NCBI RefSeq assembly: GCF_031085295.1
Contig: NZ_JAVFWO010000003.1
Coordinates: 62,001-126,000 of the forward strand
Direction: 5' to 3'
Length of the DNA: 64,000 bases
Source of the DNA: Microbacterium psychrotolerans
GTDB lineage: Bacteria; Actinomycetota; Actinomycetes; Actinomycetales; Microbacteriaceae
Positions 50,992 through 59,209 of the stretch are shown in pieces. The notes beneath the pieces were generated by a model. The model had not been told where the DNA came from. It did not search any database and saw only the letters and a program-made list of their open reading frames with translations. The translations under genes and the position numbers were made by a program. Position 1 is the stretch's first letter; every line of letters begins with the position of its first letter.

Positions 50992-51028
50992 GAACATATC
51001 TCCGACACTCGGAGCGACGGCATCCACC

Positions 51029-51556
51029 TCAGCTGGCGACGGACGCCGCGGCCCGGCGCCGGTCGGCGGCGTCGATCGCGAGGAGAGTGGATTCGAGCTG
51101 GTCCTCGGTGGCGCCGGACTCCTGGCGCAGGAACAGTGCGCGCTTGAAGTCCTTGCGGGCCGACTCGTAGTCGCCCGCGTCGAAGTGGACCTTGCCCCGA
51201 TGCTGGTAGGCGAAGGCGCCGATGCTCGCCCAGCCCTGTCCCTCGGCCTCTTCCGCACAGGTGGTGAGCTCCTGCTCGGCGGCGGCGTAGGCACCGCGCG
51301 CCTGCAGCACGGTCGCGTGGAGGATGCGGGCACGCAAGAGGTCCTTGCGGGTGCCCGCCATGCGCGCGACCCGCACGGACTGCTCCGAGATCACCAGGGC
51401 GTCCTCGGCGCGGTCGAGCACCTTGAGGAGCCACACGCGCTCGAGGAGCGCCGGGAGGCTGCGCTGCTCGCCGATCTCTTCGAGCCGCTCCTTGCACTGG
51501 CTCGGATTCACCTGTTCGCGGAGAGTGTCGGGATCGTACCCGCTGATGTAGCTCAC
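51029..51556 (-). CDS. Small TPR-like helical repeat protein
   Basis: This 175-residue protein is built of helix pairs resembling tetratricopeptide repeats: LLERVWLLKVLDRAEDAL, LLRARILHATVLQARGAYAAAEQEL, and FAYQHRGKVHFDAGDYESARKDFKRAL. They suggest a protein-binding scaffold. GTG 51556 was chosen because GAAGGGAG lies 7 nt upstream. Partner unknown. Confidence 0.75.
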   Translation of the reverse strand: MSYISGYDPDTLREQVNPSQCKERLEEIGEQRSLPALLERVWLLKVLDRAEDALVISEQSVRVARMAGTRKDLLRARILHATVLQARGAYAAAEQELTTCAEEAEGQGWASIGAFAYQHRGKVHFDAGDYESARKDFKRALFLRQESGATEDQLESTLLAIDAADRRRAAASVAS

Positions 51557-51643
51557 GTCTGACTCCCTTCGCCGCGCCGGTGGCACATCCCAGTCTGCCT
51601 GCCGCCCCGATTCTCGCGGGCGTGCCACGCCGAGTCGTGGCGG

Positions 51644-52507
51644 TCAGCGGGTGAACACGGATGCCGAGGGCTTCGGCGACGGCGTCGCGTCGGCGTCGGT
51701 GGCGACCCGGGCGCCGCGCGCGAACTCCTGCAGCTCGCGGCCCTCAGCCACCTTGGCCGGATGCGGGCCGGCCGCCATGAGCCGGGGCAGCCACTCGGTC
51801 GGCAGCGGGGCGCGCGAGGCGGCGATCACGAGGTTGCCGAAGCGGCGGCCCTTGAGTGTCTGCACCTCCGCGAGCACGATGACGTGCTCGAGCACCGCCT
51901 GCACCGTCGCGACCTCGCGCCGCGCGAAGGCGAGGCCGGAGCCGTCGGCGACGTTGACCAGCAGCACGCCGCCGGGCGCGAGGAAGCGGGAGGCCTCAGT
52001 GAAGAACTCCACGGTCGTGAGGTGCGCCGGGGTCTGCGCCCCCGAGTACACGTCCGACACGACGAGATCGGCCGCGCCGACCAGCCCGGCGGGAAGCCGC
52101 CCGAGCGCCTCGCGGGCGTCGCCGATCCGCACCCGGATCGAGGCGCCGCGGGGCAGCGGCAGGTTCTCTCGCACCAGGTCCCAGAGCGCGGGCTCCAGCT
52201 CCACGACCTGCTGCCGCGATCCGGGCCGCGTCGCCTCGACGTAGCGGGGGATCGTGAGGGCACCGGCCCCCAGGTGGATCGCGGTCAGCGGCTGACCCGG
52301 CATCCGCAGCCGGTCGATCACGGCGCCCATGCGGGCGACGTACTCGAAGTGCAGGTGCGTCGGGTCGTCGAGGTCGACGTGCGACTGCGGCGTGCCGTCG
52401 ACGTCGAGCTCCCAGCCGCCGGCGAAGGGCGACCGCACCACGCGGGCGAGTGTGCCGTCGGAGAGGCGGACGGCCGGGACGGCGGCCTCTTCCCGTGCGC
52501 GTGCCAT
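51644..52507 (-). CDS. Spermidine-synthase-like methyltransferase-fold protein
   Basis: This 287-residue protein has the spermidine synthase/SAM-fold blocks HLGAGALTIPRYV, VVELEPALWDL, GDAREALGRLP and VVSDVYSGAQTP. It lacks the full aminopropyltransferase gatekeeping motifs I would expect, so the activity is not certain. There are no membrane helices. ACGTTA at 52514-52519 reads TAACGT on its strand, 6 nt before the ATG. Confidence 0.8.
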   Translation of the reverse strand: MARAREEAAVPAVRLSDGTLARVVRSPFAGGWELDVDGTPQSHVDLDDPTHLHFEYVARMGAVIDRLRMPGQPLTAIHLGAGALTIPRYVEATRPGSRQQVVELEPALWDLVRENLPLPRGASIRVRIGDAREALGRLPAGLVGAADLVVSDVYSGAQTPAHLTTVEFFTEASRFLAPGGVLLVNVADGSGLAFARREVATVQAVLEHVIVLAEVQTLKGRRFGNLVIAASRAPLPTEWLPRLMAAGPHPAKVAEGRELQEFARGARVATDADATPSPKPSASVFTR

Positions 52508-52513
52508 GCCTCC

Positions 52514-52519
52514 ACGTTA
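52514..52519 (-). promoter_or_regulatory. -10 hexamer TAACGT before the spermidine-synthase-like gene
   Basis: It lies 6 nt before ATG 52507; GGAGGC also precedes the start. In the 257-nt divergent gap with the peptide-transporter gene I also see TTGACA at 52549-52554 inside a GTGTC-GTT-GACAC dyad and a TAGCGT near 52668, but no convincing full promoter for the plus-strand gene. Confidence 0.45.
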
Positions 52520-52764
52520 GCCGCAACGCCGCAGCGAGCCGGGTGTCGTTGACACTTCTGCCCTTCATCGCCACGGAGCCCTGCGCAGAACGCTGAGATG
52601 ACGGCATCCGTCGCCGCCGAAACCGAATCGAGACACAGGTGTAACCGACGGGGGTGCTGCGCGCGGGTAGCGTCGGAGCATCACACCCCGCTGAGGGCTT
52701 GCGCGCACCTCTGCTCCACGATGACGTGCAGCGGAGCCCACACGACATGGAAGGTGCACAGCAC

Positions 52765-54423
52765 ATGCTCCACACTGCGAGAAGGCGCTGGCTCGCCGGC
52801 GTTGCCGCGGTCGCCGTCGGCACGATCGTCCTCACCGCCTGCGCGAGTCAGCGCGACGAAGGCGGCGGAGAGGACGAGGGCAGCGACGTCGACTCGACGT
52901 TCGTCTTCGGCGCGTCGGGAGACCCGGCCAGCCTCGACCCCGCGTTCGCGAGCGACGGCGAGACGTTCCGCGTCGCGCGCCAGATGTTCGAGGGCCTCGT
53001 CGGCACGGTGCCCGGCACCGCCGACCCCGCCCCGCTCCTCGCCAAGAGCTGGGAGCAGCCGGACGACACGACTTACGTCTTCACCCTCGAAGAGGGCGTG
53101 ACCTTCCACGACGGCACGGACTTCAACGCCGAGGCGGTCTGCTTCAACTTCGACCGCCAGAACGCCTTCACCGGTGTCGCGGCGTCGCAGAGCATGGCGT
53201 ACTACTGGGGCGTCATCATGCGCGGCTTCGGTGCGGACTCCATCTACGACAGCTGCACCGCCGACAGCGAGACGCAGGCGACCATCAAGCTGAAGCAGCC
53301 GTTCGCCGGGTTCATCCCCGCGCTGTCGCTGCCGTCGTTCTCGATCCAGAGCCCGGCCGCGCTCGAGGAGTACGGGGCCGACGAGGTGGGCGGCACCGAG
53401 GAGGCGCCGATCCAGAGCGAGTACGGCCAGGAGCACCCGACCGGCACCGGTCCGTTCATGTTCGACTCGATCTCGCTCGGCGAGCAGACGGTCCTCAAGG
53501 CCAACCCCGACTACTGGGGCGAGCAGGGAGATGTCCAGGAGGTCATCTTCCGCGTCATCGGCGACACGACGGCCCGCCGTCAGGCGCTCGAGGCCGGCAG
53601 CATCGACGGCTACGACCTCGTCGCGCCCGCTGACCTGCAGGCGCTCGAGGACGCCGGGTTCTCGCTCGTGAACCGGGATCCGTTCAACGTCCTGTACCTC
53701 GGCATGAACCAGGCCGCTCCTGGGCTGTCCGACCCGAAGGTGCGCCAGGCGATCGCGCAGGCGATCGACAAGGACGCGCTCATCACGCAGGTGCTCCCGG
53801 AGGGCACGGTGGCGGCGAGCCAGTTCATGCCCGAGGCGGTCATCGGCTGGAACGAGGACGTCACGGACTACGCCTACGACCCGGAGGCCGCCAAGGCCCT
53901 CCTCGCCGAGGCCGGCTACACCGAGGCGAACCCGCTGACGGTGACGTTCAACTACCCGGTGAACATCTCGCGGCCGTACATGCCGAACCCCGAGCAGATC
54001 TTCACCAACCTGCAGAGCCAGCTCGAGGCCGTCGGCATCGTGATCAACCCCGTGACGAACGAGTGGGTCGAGTACCTCGACCTGATCCAGGGTGGCACGG
54101 AGCACGGCATCCACCTGCTCGGCTGGACCGGCGACTACAACGACCCCGACAACTTCGTGGGCACGTTCTTCGGTCTGCCGACCAACGAGTGGGGCTTCGA
54201 CAACCCCGAGCTGTTCCAGGCGCTGACCGAGGCGCGTGGTCTCGCGACCGAGGAGGAGCAGGAGGCCGCCTACGCCGGAATCAACGAGCAGATCATGGAG
54301 TTCCTGCCCGGTGTGCCGCTCGCGCACCCGGTGCCGACGCTGGCGTTCGACGCGCGCGTCACGTCCTACCCGGCCAGCCCGGTGCAGGACGAGGTCTACA
54401 ACATGGTCGAGCTCAGCGAGTGA
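52765..54423 (+). CDS. ABC transporter substrate-binding lipoprotein, oligopeptide (OppA/DppA) type
   Basis: This 552-residue protein has a signal peptide (RRRWLAGVAAVAVGTIVLTAC) with lipobox C26. FGASGDPASLDPAFASDGET and the SBP_bac_5 core (YVFTLEEGVTFHDGTDFNAEAV near residue 103) follow, as in peptide/nickel-type binding proteins. GGAAGG lies about 10 nt before ATG 52765; an in-frame ATG at 52747 is possible. It is the first gene of a peptide importer; a very strong hairpin follows the stop. Confidence 0.9.
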   Translation: MLHTARRRWLAGVAAVAVGTIVLTACASQRDEGGGEDEGSDVDSTFVFGASGDPASLDPAFASDGETFRVARQMFEGLVGTVPGTADPAPLLAKSWEQPDDTTYVFTLEEGVTFHDGTDFNAEAVCFNFDRQNAFTGVAASQSMAYYWGVIMRGFGADSIYDSCTADSETQATIKLKQPFAGFIPALSLPSFSIQSPAALEEYGADEVGGTEEAPIQSEYGQEHPTGTGPFMFDSISLGEQTVLKANPDYWGEQGDVQEVIFRVIGDTTARRQALEAGSIDGYDLVAPADLQALEDAGFSLVNRDPFNVLYLGMNQAAPGLSDPKVRQAIAQAIDKDALITQVLPEGTVAASQFMPEAVIGWNEDVTDYAYDPEAAKALLAEAGYTEANPLTVTFNYPVNISRPYMPNPEQIFTNLQSQLEAVGIVINPVTNEWVEYLDLIQGGTEHGIHLLGWTGDYNDPDNFVGTFFGLPTNEWGFDNPELFQALTEARGLATEEEQEAAYAGINEQIMEFLPGVPLAHPVPTLAFDARVTSYPASPVQDEVYNMVELSE

Positions 54424-54430
54424 CGCCGTG

Positions 54431-54474
54431 ACCGGATGCCCCGCCCCGGCCCGCGCCGGGGCGGGGCATCCGGT
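54431..54474 (+). other. Perfect 20-bp intra-operon hairpin after the binding-protein gene
   Basis: Two perfectly complementary 20-nt arms (54431-54450 and 54455-54474) enclose a 4-nt CCGC loop. The arms begin ACCGGATGCCCC and end GGGGCATCCGGT. It is placed 8 nt after the binding-protein stop and 53 nt before the first permease. This is the expected place for a stabilising or attenuating structure that gives binding protein in excess over permeases. Confidence 0.8.
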
Positions 54475-54527
54475 TCCCGCCGTCCGCTCGCCCGCGACCG
54501 CCGGTCGCCGTCCCCGGAGAATCCCAC

Positions 54528-55532
54528 GTGCTACGCACCATCGGCAGGCGCCTCCTTCTGCTCATCCCGACCCTGTTCGGGTTGACCATCCTCTTGTTCT
54601 TCTGGGTTCGTGCCCTCCCCGGCGGGCCGGCCGTCGCCCTCCTCGGCGAACGGGCGACACCGGAGCGCATCGCCGAGATCAATGAGCTCTACGGCTTCAA
54701 CGAGCCGCTGATCGCCCAGTACTTCACCTGGCTGGGCCAGCTGCTGCAGGGCAACTTCGGCGTCTCGATCCAGACCCAGCGTCCCGTCACCGAGGAGTTC
54801 GCACGCCGGTTCCCGGCGACCCTCGAGCTGACGATGTTCGCGATCATCCTCGCCGTGGGCGTCGGCATCACGATCGGCTACTGGGCGGCGCGCAGGCAGG
54901 GCAAGCCCGCCGACCACTTCGCCGTCTTCGCGAGCCTCATCGGCATCACGATCCCGGTGTTCTTCCTCGGCGTGATCCTCAAATGGATCTTCGCGGTGCA
55001 GCTGGGCTGGCTCCCGTCGGACGGTCGTCAGGACCCGAGACTGGACGCGACCCACTACACGAACTTCTACGTCTTCGACGGCATCATCACAGGGGAGTGG
55101 GATGCCGCGTGGGACGCGTTCCTGCACCTGATCCTCCCGGGCATCGCCCTCGCGACCATCCCGCTCGCGATCATCACGCGCATCACCCGCGCCTCGGTGC
55201 TCGAAGTGCAGAACTCGGACTACGTCCGTACCGGCATGGCGAAGGGCATCTCCCGCGGCACGATCCGCGGCCGCTTCATCCTGCGCAACTCGCTGCTGCC
55301 GGTCGTGACCACGATCGGCCTCCAGTTCGGCCTGCTGCTGTCGGGCGCGATCCTCACCGAGTCGGTGTTCGCCTACCCCGGCATCGGCTCCTTCCTGTCG
55401 CGCGCCATCTTCACGCGCGACTACCCGGTGCTCCAGGGATTCATCCTCTTCATCGCCGTCATCTACGCGCTCATCAACCTGGCGGTGGACGTGTCGTACA
55501 GCTTCATCGATCCGAGAGTGCGGGTGCAGTGA
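54528..55532 (+). CDS. Peptide ABC transporter permease (DppB/OppB type)
   Basis: This 334-residue inner-membrane protein starts LRTIGRRLLLLIPTLFGLTILLFFWVR (first helix, residues 2-28), typical of DppB. Six helices and the coupling loop VLEVQNSDYVRTGMAKGI are present. GTG 54528 has GGAG about 8 nt upstream. It pairs with the next gene. Confidence 0.92.
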   Translation: MLRTIGRRLLLLIPTLFGLTILLFFWVRALPGGPAVALLGERATPERIAEINELYGFNEPLIAQYFTWLGQLLQGNFGVSIQTQRPVTEEFARRFPATLELTMFAIILAVGVGITIGYWAARRQGKPADHFAVFASLIGITIPVFFLGVILKWIFAVQLGWLPSDGRQDPRLDATHYTNFYVFDGIITGEWDAAWDAFLHLILPGIALATIPLAIITRITRASVLEVQNSDYVRTGMAKGISRGTIRGRFILRNSLLPVVTTIGLQFGLLLSGAILTESVFAYPGIGSFLSRAIFTRDYPVLQGFILFIAVIYALINLAVDVSYSFIDPRVRVQ

Positions 55533-55575
55533 TGACGCGCGCTCAGTTGATCAGAAACCCCATCGGAGGTGCGGC

Positions 55576-56538
55576 ATGACGTCCGCGATGCTTCCCCCCG
55601 CCCCCAGCGGCGGACCCGTCGACGACACCGCGGTCGACGACAAGGAGCTGCTCGCCGCGAAGACCCGCGGCGGCGGCTTCTGGCGCGACGTCTTCCGGCG
55701 CCTGCGCCGCAACCCGAGCGCGTGGGTGGGCGCCGTCATCATCGCGATCTTCGTGCTCGTGGCGATCTTCGCCCCGCTGCTGGCGCCGTACGGTCCCGAG
55801 GAGCTGCCGGGGCAGCAGTACATCACCCCCGGTCACATCCCCGGCCCCGGCGAGATCGAGGGCTTCCCGCTGGGCCTCGACCGCTTCGGCGGTGACATGC
55901 TGTCGAAGCTCATCTGGGGTGCGCGGGCGTCGCTCGTGATCGGCATCGTGTCGACGCTGCTCGGCCTCGTCGGCGGCATGATCCTCGGCCTCGTCGCCGC
56001 CACCTTCGGCGGCTGGGTCGACACGGCGATCATGCGCTTCGTCGACATCCTGCTGTCGGTGCCCTCACTGCTGCTCGCGGTCTCGATCGCGGCGCTGATG
56101 GGCCAGACGCCCCTCGCGATCATGATCGCGATCGGCGCCGCTCAGGTGCCGATCTTCGCGCGCCTGCTCCGGGCCTCGATGCTGCAGCAGCGCTCGAGCG
56201 ACTACGTGCTGTCGGCCGCCACCCTCGGCCTCGGCCGCGGCCGCATCACGATGAGCCACGTGCTGCCCAACGCGGTCGGACCGGTCATCGTGCAGGCGAC
56301 GCTCACGCTCGCCACGGCGGTCATCGAAGCCGCGGGTCTGTCGTACCTCGGCCTCGGCGGCGGCGTGCCGCAGACCGCCGAGTGGGGCCGCATGCTCACC
56401 TACGCGCAGCTCGAGCTGGCCGTGAACCCGTGGATCGCGATCCTGCCCGGCATCTGCATCACCGTCACGGCGCTGGGCTTCACGCTGATCGGCGAGGCGC
56501 TGCGCGAGGCCATGGACCCGCGCACCCGCGCCCGCTGA
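55576..56538 (+). CDS. Peptide ABC transporter permease (DppC/OppC type)
   Basis: This 320-residue permease has a cytoplasmic head of about 45 residues, RRLRRNPSAWVGAVIIAIFV (OppC_N) and the DppC transmembrane domain. The coupling loop is LLRASMLQQRSSDYVLSAATLGLGR. GGAGGT precedes the ATG. The ATPase gene follows on the opposite strand with only 19 nt between stops. Confidence 0.92.
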   Translation: MTSAMLPPAPSGGPVDDTAVDDKELLAAKTRGGGFWRDVFRRLRRNPSAWVGAVIIAIFVLVAIFAPLLAPYGPEELPGQQYITPGHIPGPGEIEGFPLGLDRFGGDMLSKLIWGARASLVIGIVSTLLGLVGGMILGLVAATFGGWVDTAIMRFVDILLSVPSLLLAVSIAALMGQTPLAIMIAIGAAQVPIFARLLRASMLQQRSSDYVLSAATLGLGRGRITMSHVLPNAVGPVIVQATLTLATAVIEAAGLSYLGLGGGVPQTAEWGRMLTYAQLELAVNPWIAILPGICITVTALGFTLIGEALREAMDPRTRAR

Positions 56539-56557
56539 GCCTTCCGGCGAGCGGCAG

Positions 56558-58330
56558 TCAGACCGCGATGTCGAGCTCGTTGCCGGGGATCGAGGCGAGC
56601 AGGCGGCGCGTGTACGGGTCGCGGGGGTTGGTGAAGATCTCCTCCGAGGATGCCGCCTCGACGAGCCGGCCCTCCTTCATGACGCACACGTAGTCGCTGA
56701 TCAGCCGCACGACGGCGAGGTCGTGCGAGATGAAGAGGTAGCTCAACCCGTACTCGCGCTGCAGGTCGCGCAGGAGCGTCAGCACCTGGTCCTGCACGAG
56801 CACGTCGAGCGCCGAGACCGGCTCGTCGCACACGATGAGGTCGGGCGAGAGCGCGAGGGCGCGTGCGATCGCCACGCGCTGGCGTTGACCGCCCGACAGC
56901 TCGGACGGGTAGCGGCGCAGCATCGTCTGCGGCAGCGCGACGTCGTCGAGCAGCTGCCGCACGCGCGCTGCGCGCTCCTTGGACGATCCCCGCTTGTAGA
57001 AGTCCAGTGGCTCGGAGATGATGCGCTCGATCGAGAACATCGGGTTCAGCGACGAGTACGGGTCCTGGAAGATCGGCTGGACGCGCTGGCGGAACTGCTT
57101 GAGATCGCCGCCCTTGAGCTTCGCGACGTCCTGCCCGTCGAAGCGGATGGACCCGCTGGTCGGCTCGAAGACGCGCAGCACCATGCGCGCCGTGGTCGTC
57201 TTGCCCGACCCCGACTCGCCCACGATGGCCACCGTCTCTCCGCGGGGGATGGCGAACGACACGTCCTGCACCGCGGCGAACTCCTCCTTGGAGCCTCGCA
57301 CGCTGTAGACCTTGGTGAGCCCTTCGACTTCGATGATGTAGTCCGGGGCGCTCGCATCACCCTCCGCTGCGGCAGCCCCGACGACAGGCGCCGGCGCGGT
57401 GGGCCCTGCCACGACCGCGGCCTCGGCATCCGTCGCCTCTTCGGCCGGGGCGATATCGGGCTCGGGGGCGGAGGACGCGCTCGCACGGAACACGTCGGGC
57501 CGCAGTCGCACTGCGGCGACGGAGGGAGCGGCCTTCACGAGCGCCTGGGTGTACGGGTGCTGCGGGTCCTCGAGGATCTGCCGCGCCGGACCCTGCTCGA
57601 CGATGCGTCCGCGGTTCATGACGACCACGCGTGCCGCGCGCTCGGCGGCGAGACCCAGGTCGTGTGTGATGAGCATGACCGACGTGCCGCGCTCGGACGT
57701 CATGCGGTCGAGCTGATCGAGGATCGTCTTCTGGACGGTGACGTCGAGGGCGCTCGTCGGCTCGTCCGCGATGAGCAGCTTCGGGTCGCACGCCAGCCCT
57801 ATCGCGATGAGCGCGCGCTGACGCATGCCGCCTGAGAACTCGTGCGGGTACTGCTTGGCGCGGGCGGCGGCGTCGGGAAGACCCGCCGCGGCGAGCGTCT
57901 CGACCACCTTGCGGTCGACGTCCCGGCGGGTGGCGAGGCCGTGCGCGAGGAGCGTCTCGGCGATCTGGCTGCCGATCTTGGCCACCGGGTTGAGGTTGGA
58001 CATCGGGTCCTGCGGCACGAGCCCGATCGAGCGGCCGCGGATCGTGCGCATCACGCCCTCGGAGGCGCCGACGAGGTCTTCGCCCTCGAACATGATGCTG
58101 CCCCGGGTGACCTTTCCGTTGCCGGGCAGCAGACCGATGACCGCCATCGCGGTCGTCGACTTGCCCGAGCCCGACTCGCCGACGATCGCGAGGGTCTCAC
58201 CGGCCGCGAGATCGAGGTCGATGCCTTCGACGGCGTGCACCGGGCCGTCGATGGTCTGGAACTCGACGGCGACGTCGCGGACCTGGAGCAGCGGCGCCCC
58301 GGCCGCGACACGTTCAGTGGATCGGGCCAT
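56558..58330 (-). CDS. Fused double ATP-binding protein of a peptide ABC transporter (DppD-DppF)
   Basis: This 590-residue protein holds two ABC domains: GESGSGKST (near residue 45) with FSGGMRQR and IADEPTSALD, then GESGSGKTT (near 370) with LSGGQRQR and CDEPVSALD. Each has the oligopeptide C-terminal extension (HPYTQALV, DPYTRRLL). An Ala/Pro/Glu-rich linker joins them. It energises the peptide permease, but is transcribed convergently from the opposite strand. ATG 58330 was chosen; 58339 is an alternative. Confidence 0.9.
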   Translation of the reverse strand: MARSTERVAAGAPLLQVRDVAVEFQTIDGPVHAVEGIDLDLAAGETLAIVGESGSGKSTTAMAVIGLLPGNGKVTRGSIMFEGEDLVGASEGVMRTIRGRSIGLVPQDPMSNLNPVAKIGSQIAETLLAHGLATRRDVDRKVVETLAAAGLPDAAARAKQYPHEFSGGMRQRALIAIGLACDPKLLIADEPTSALDVTVQKTILDQLDRMTSERGTSVMLITHDLGLAAERAARVVVMNRGRIVEQGPARQILEDPQHPYTQALVKAAPSVAAVRLRPDVFRASASSAPEPDIAPAEEATDAEAAVVAGPTAPAPVVGAAAAEGDASAPDYIIEVEGLTKVYSVRGSKEEFAAVQDVSFAIPRGETVAIVGESGSGKTTTARMVLRVFEPTSGSIRFDGQDVAKLKGGDLKQFRQRVQPIFQDPYSSLNPMFSIERIISEPLDFYKRGSSKERAARVRQLLDDVALPQTMLRRYPSELSGGQRQRVAIARALALSPDLIVCDEPVSALDVLVQDQVLTLLRDLQREYGLSYLFISHDLAVVRLISDYVCVMKEGRLVEAASSEEIFTNPRDPYTRRLLASIPGNELDIAV

Positions 58331-58383
58331 GCGCTCCATCCTGCCTGGCGGCGTGGTTTCGCGCACCGGTGCGGCGCCAGCCT

Positions 58384-58397
58384 TTACGGATCCGTAA
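58384..58397. promoter_or_regulatory. Perfect 14-bp palindrome TTACGGATCCGTAA between divergent genes
   Basis: The palindrome TTACGGATCCGTAA lies in the 116-nt gap between the fused ATPase (start 58330, minus) and pxpA (start 58447, plus). Being AT-richer than its surroundings and centred between two promoters, it is a good candidate operator for a shared repressor of peptide uptake and 5-oxoproline use. Confidence 0.6.
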
Positions 58398-58434
58398 CGC
58401 GAGGGGTCCCCGGCCCGCTCCGGCCCCGCCGCAG

Positions 58435-58440
58435 TACCGT
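58435..58440 (+). promoter_or_regulatory. -10 hexamer TACCGT, leaderless pxpA
   Basis: TACCGT ends 6 nt before ATG 58447; GGAG between could also be a weak ribosome site. Confidence 0.5.
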
Positions 58441-58446
58441 GGAGCC

Positions 58447-59202
58447 ATGGCGGCGATCGACCTCAACGCGGACCTCGGCGAGACCGTCGGCGGGATGCCG
58501 ACCGCGGACGACGAGGCGATGTTCGCGGTGATCTCGAGTGCGAGCATCGCGTGCGGCGGGCACGCGGGCGACGCCGTGTCGATGCGGGACGCCGTCGCGC
58601 GAGCGGAGCGGTTCGGCGTGGCGGTCGGAGCGCATCCCTCGTACCCCGACCGCGAGAACTTCGGGCGCATCGCCGTCGCGATCGATCCCGCCGACCTCGC
58701 GGCCGCGGTCGCCGAGCAGCTCGAGGCCCTGCGCCTCGCCGGTGCCGACCTCCGGTACGTCAAGCCGCACGGCGCGCTCTATCACGCCGTCATCCGCGAT
58801 CGGGCTCAGGCCGATGCCGTCGCCCGCGTCGTGGCCGATTTCGCCGCCGTCGTCGGCCGGCCGCTCCCGCTGCTGGGCCTCCCGGGCGAGATCACGGCGG
58901 CTGCGGCATCCGTCGGTCTTCCGTTCATGCACGAGGGCTTCCTCGACCGCGGCTACCTGCCCGACGGCTCGCTCGTCCCCCGCTCCCTGCCGGGCGCCCT
59001 CCTCGACGACCCGGAACAGGTGGCCGCGCGGGCCGTTCGGCTCGCGCGCGAGGGCGTGGTCGAGGCGATCGACGGGGCGCTCGTGACGGCCGGCGCCGCC
59101 TCCCTGTGCGTGCACGGCGACTCGCCGGCCGCCGTGGACATGGCTCGTGCGGTGCGAGCCGCCCTCGACGATGCCGGTGTCGAGGTGCGGACACCATGGT
59201 GA
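58447..59202 (+). CDS. pxpA: 5-oxoprolinase subunit A (LamB/YcsF family)
   Basis: This 251-residue protein has DLNADLGETVGG (residues 5-16), SIACGGHAGD (34-43), VGAHPSYPDRENFGR and VKPHGALYHAV, the core motifs of PxpA. With PxpB and PxpC it hydrolyses 5-oxoproline (pyroglutamate) to glutamate using ATP. Its stop lies 7 nt before the PxpBC gene, so they form one operon. Pyroglutamate could arise from peptides brought in by the neighbouring importer (inference). Confidence 0.92.
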   Translation: MAAIDLNADLGETVGGMPTADDEAMFAVISSASIACGGHAGDAVSMRDAVARAERFGVAVGAHPSYPDRENFGRIAVAIDPADLAAAVAEQLEALRLAGADLRYVKPHGALYHAVIRDRAQADAVARVVADFAAVVGRPLPLLGLPGEITAAAASVGLPFMHEGFLDRGYLPDGSLVPRSLPGALLDDPEQVAARAVRLAREGVVEAIDGALVTAGAASLCVHGDSPAAVDMARAVRAALDDAGVEVRTPW

Positions 59203-59209
59203 GGCGCAG

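Noticed and set aside
52543..52555. GTGTC-GTT-GACAC dyad with TTGACA as a promoter for the peptide importer
   Set aside because: No -10 hexamer occurs at 16-18 nt from TTGACA on the plus strand, and the arms are only five bases long.
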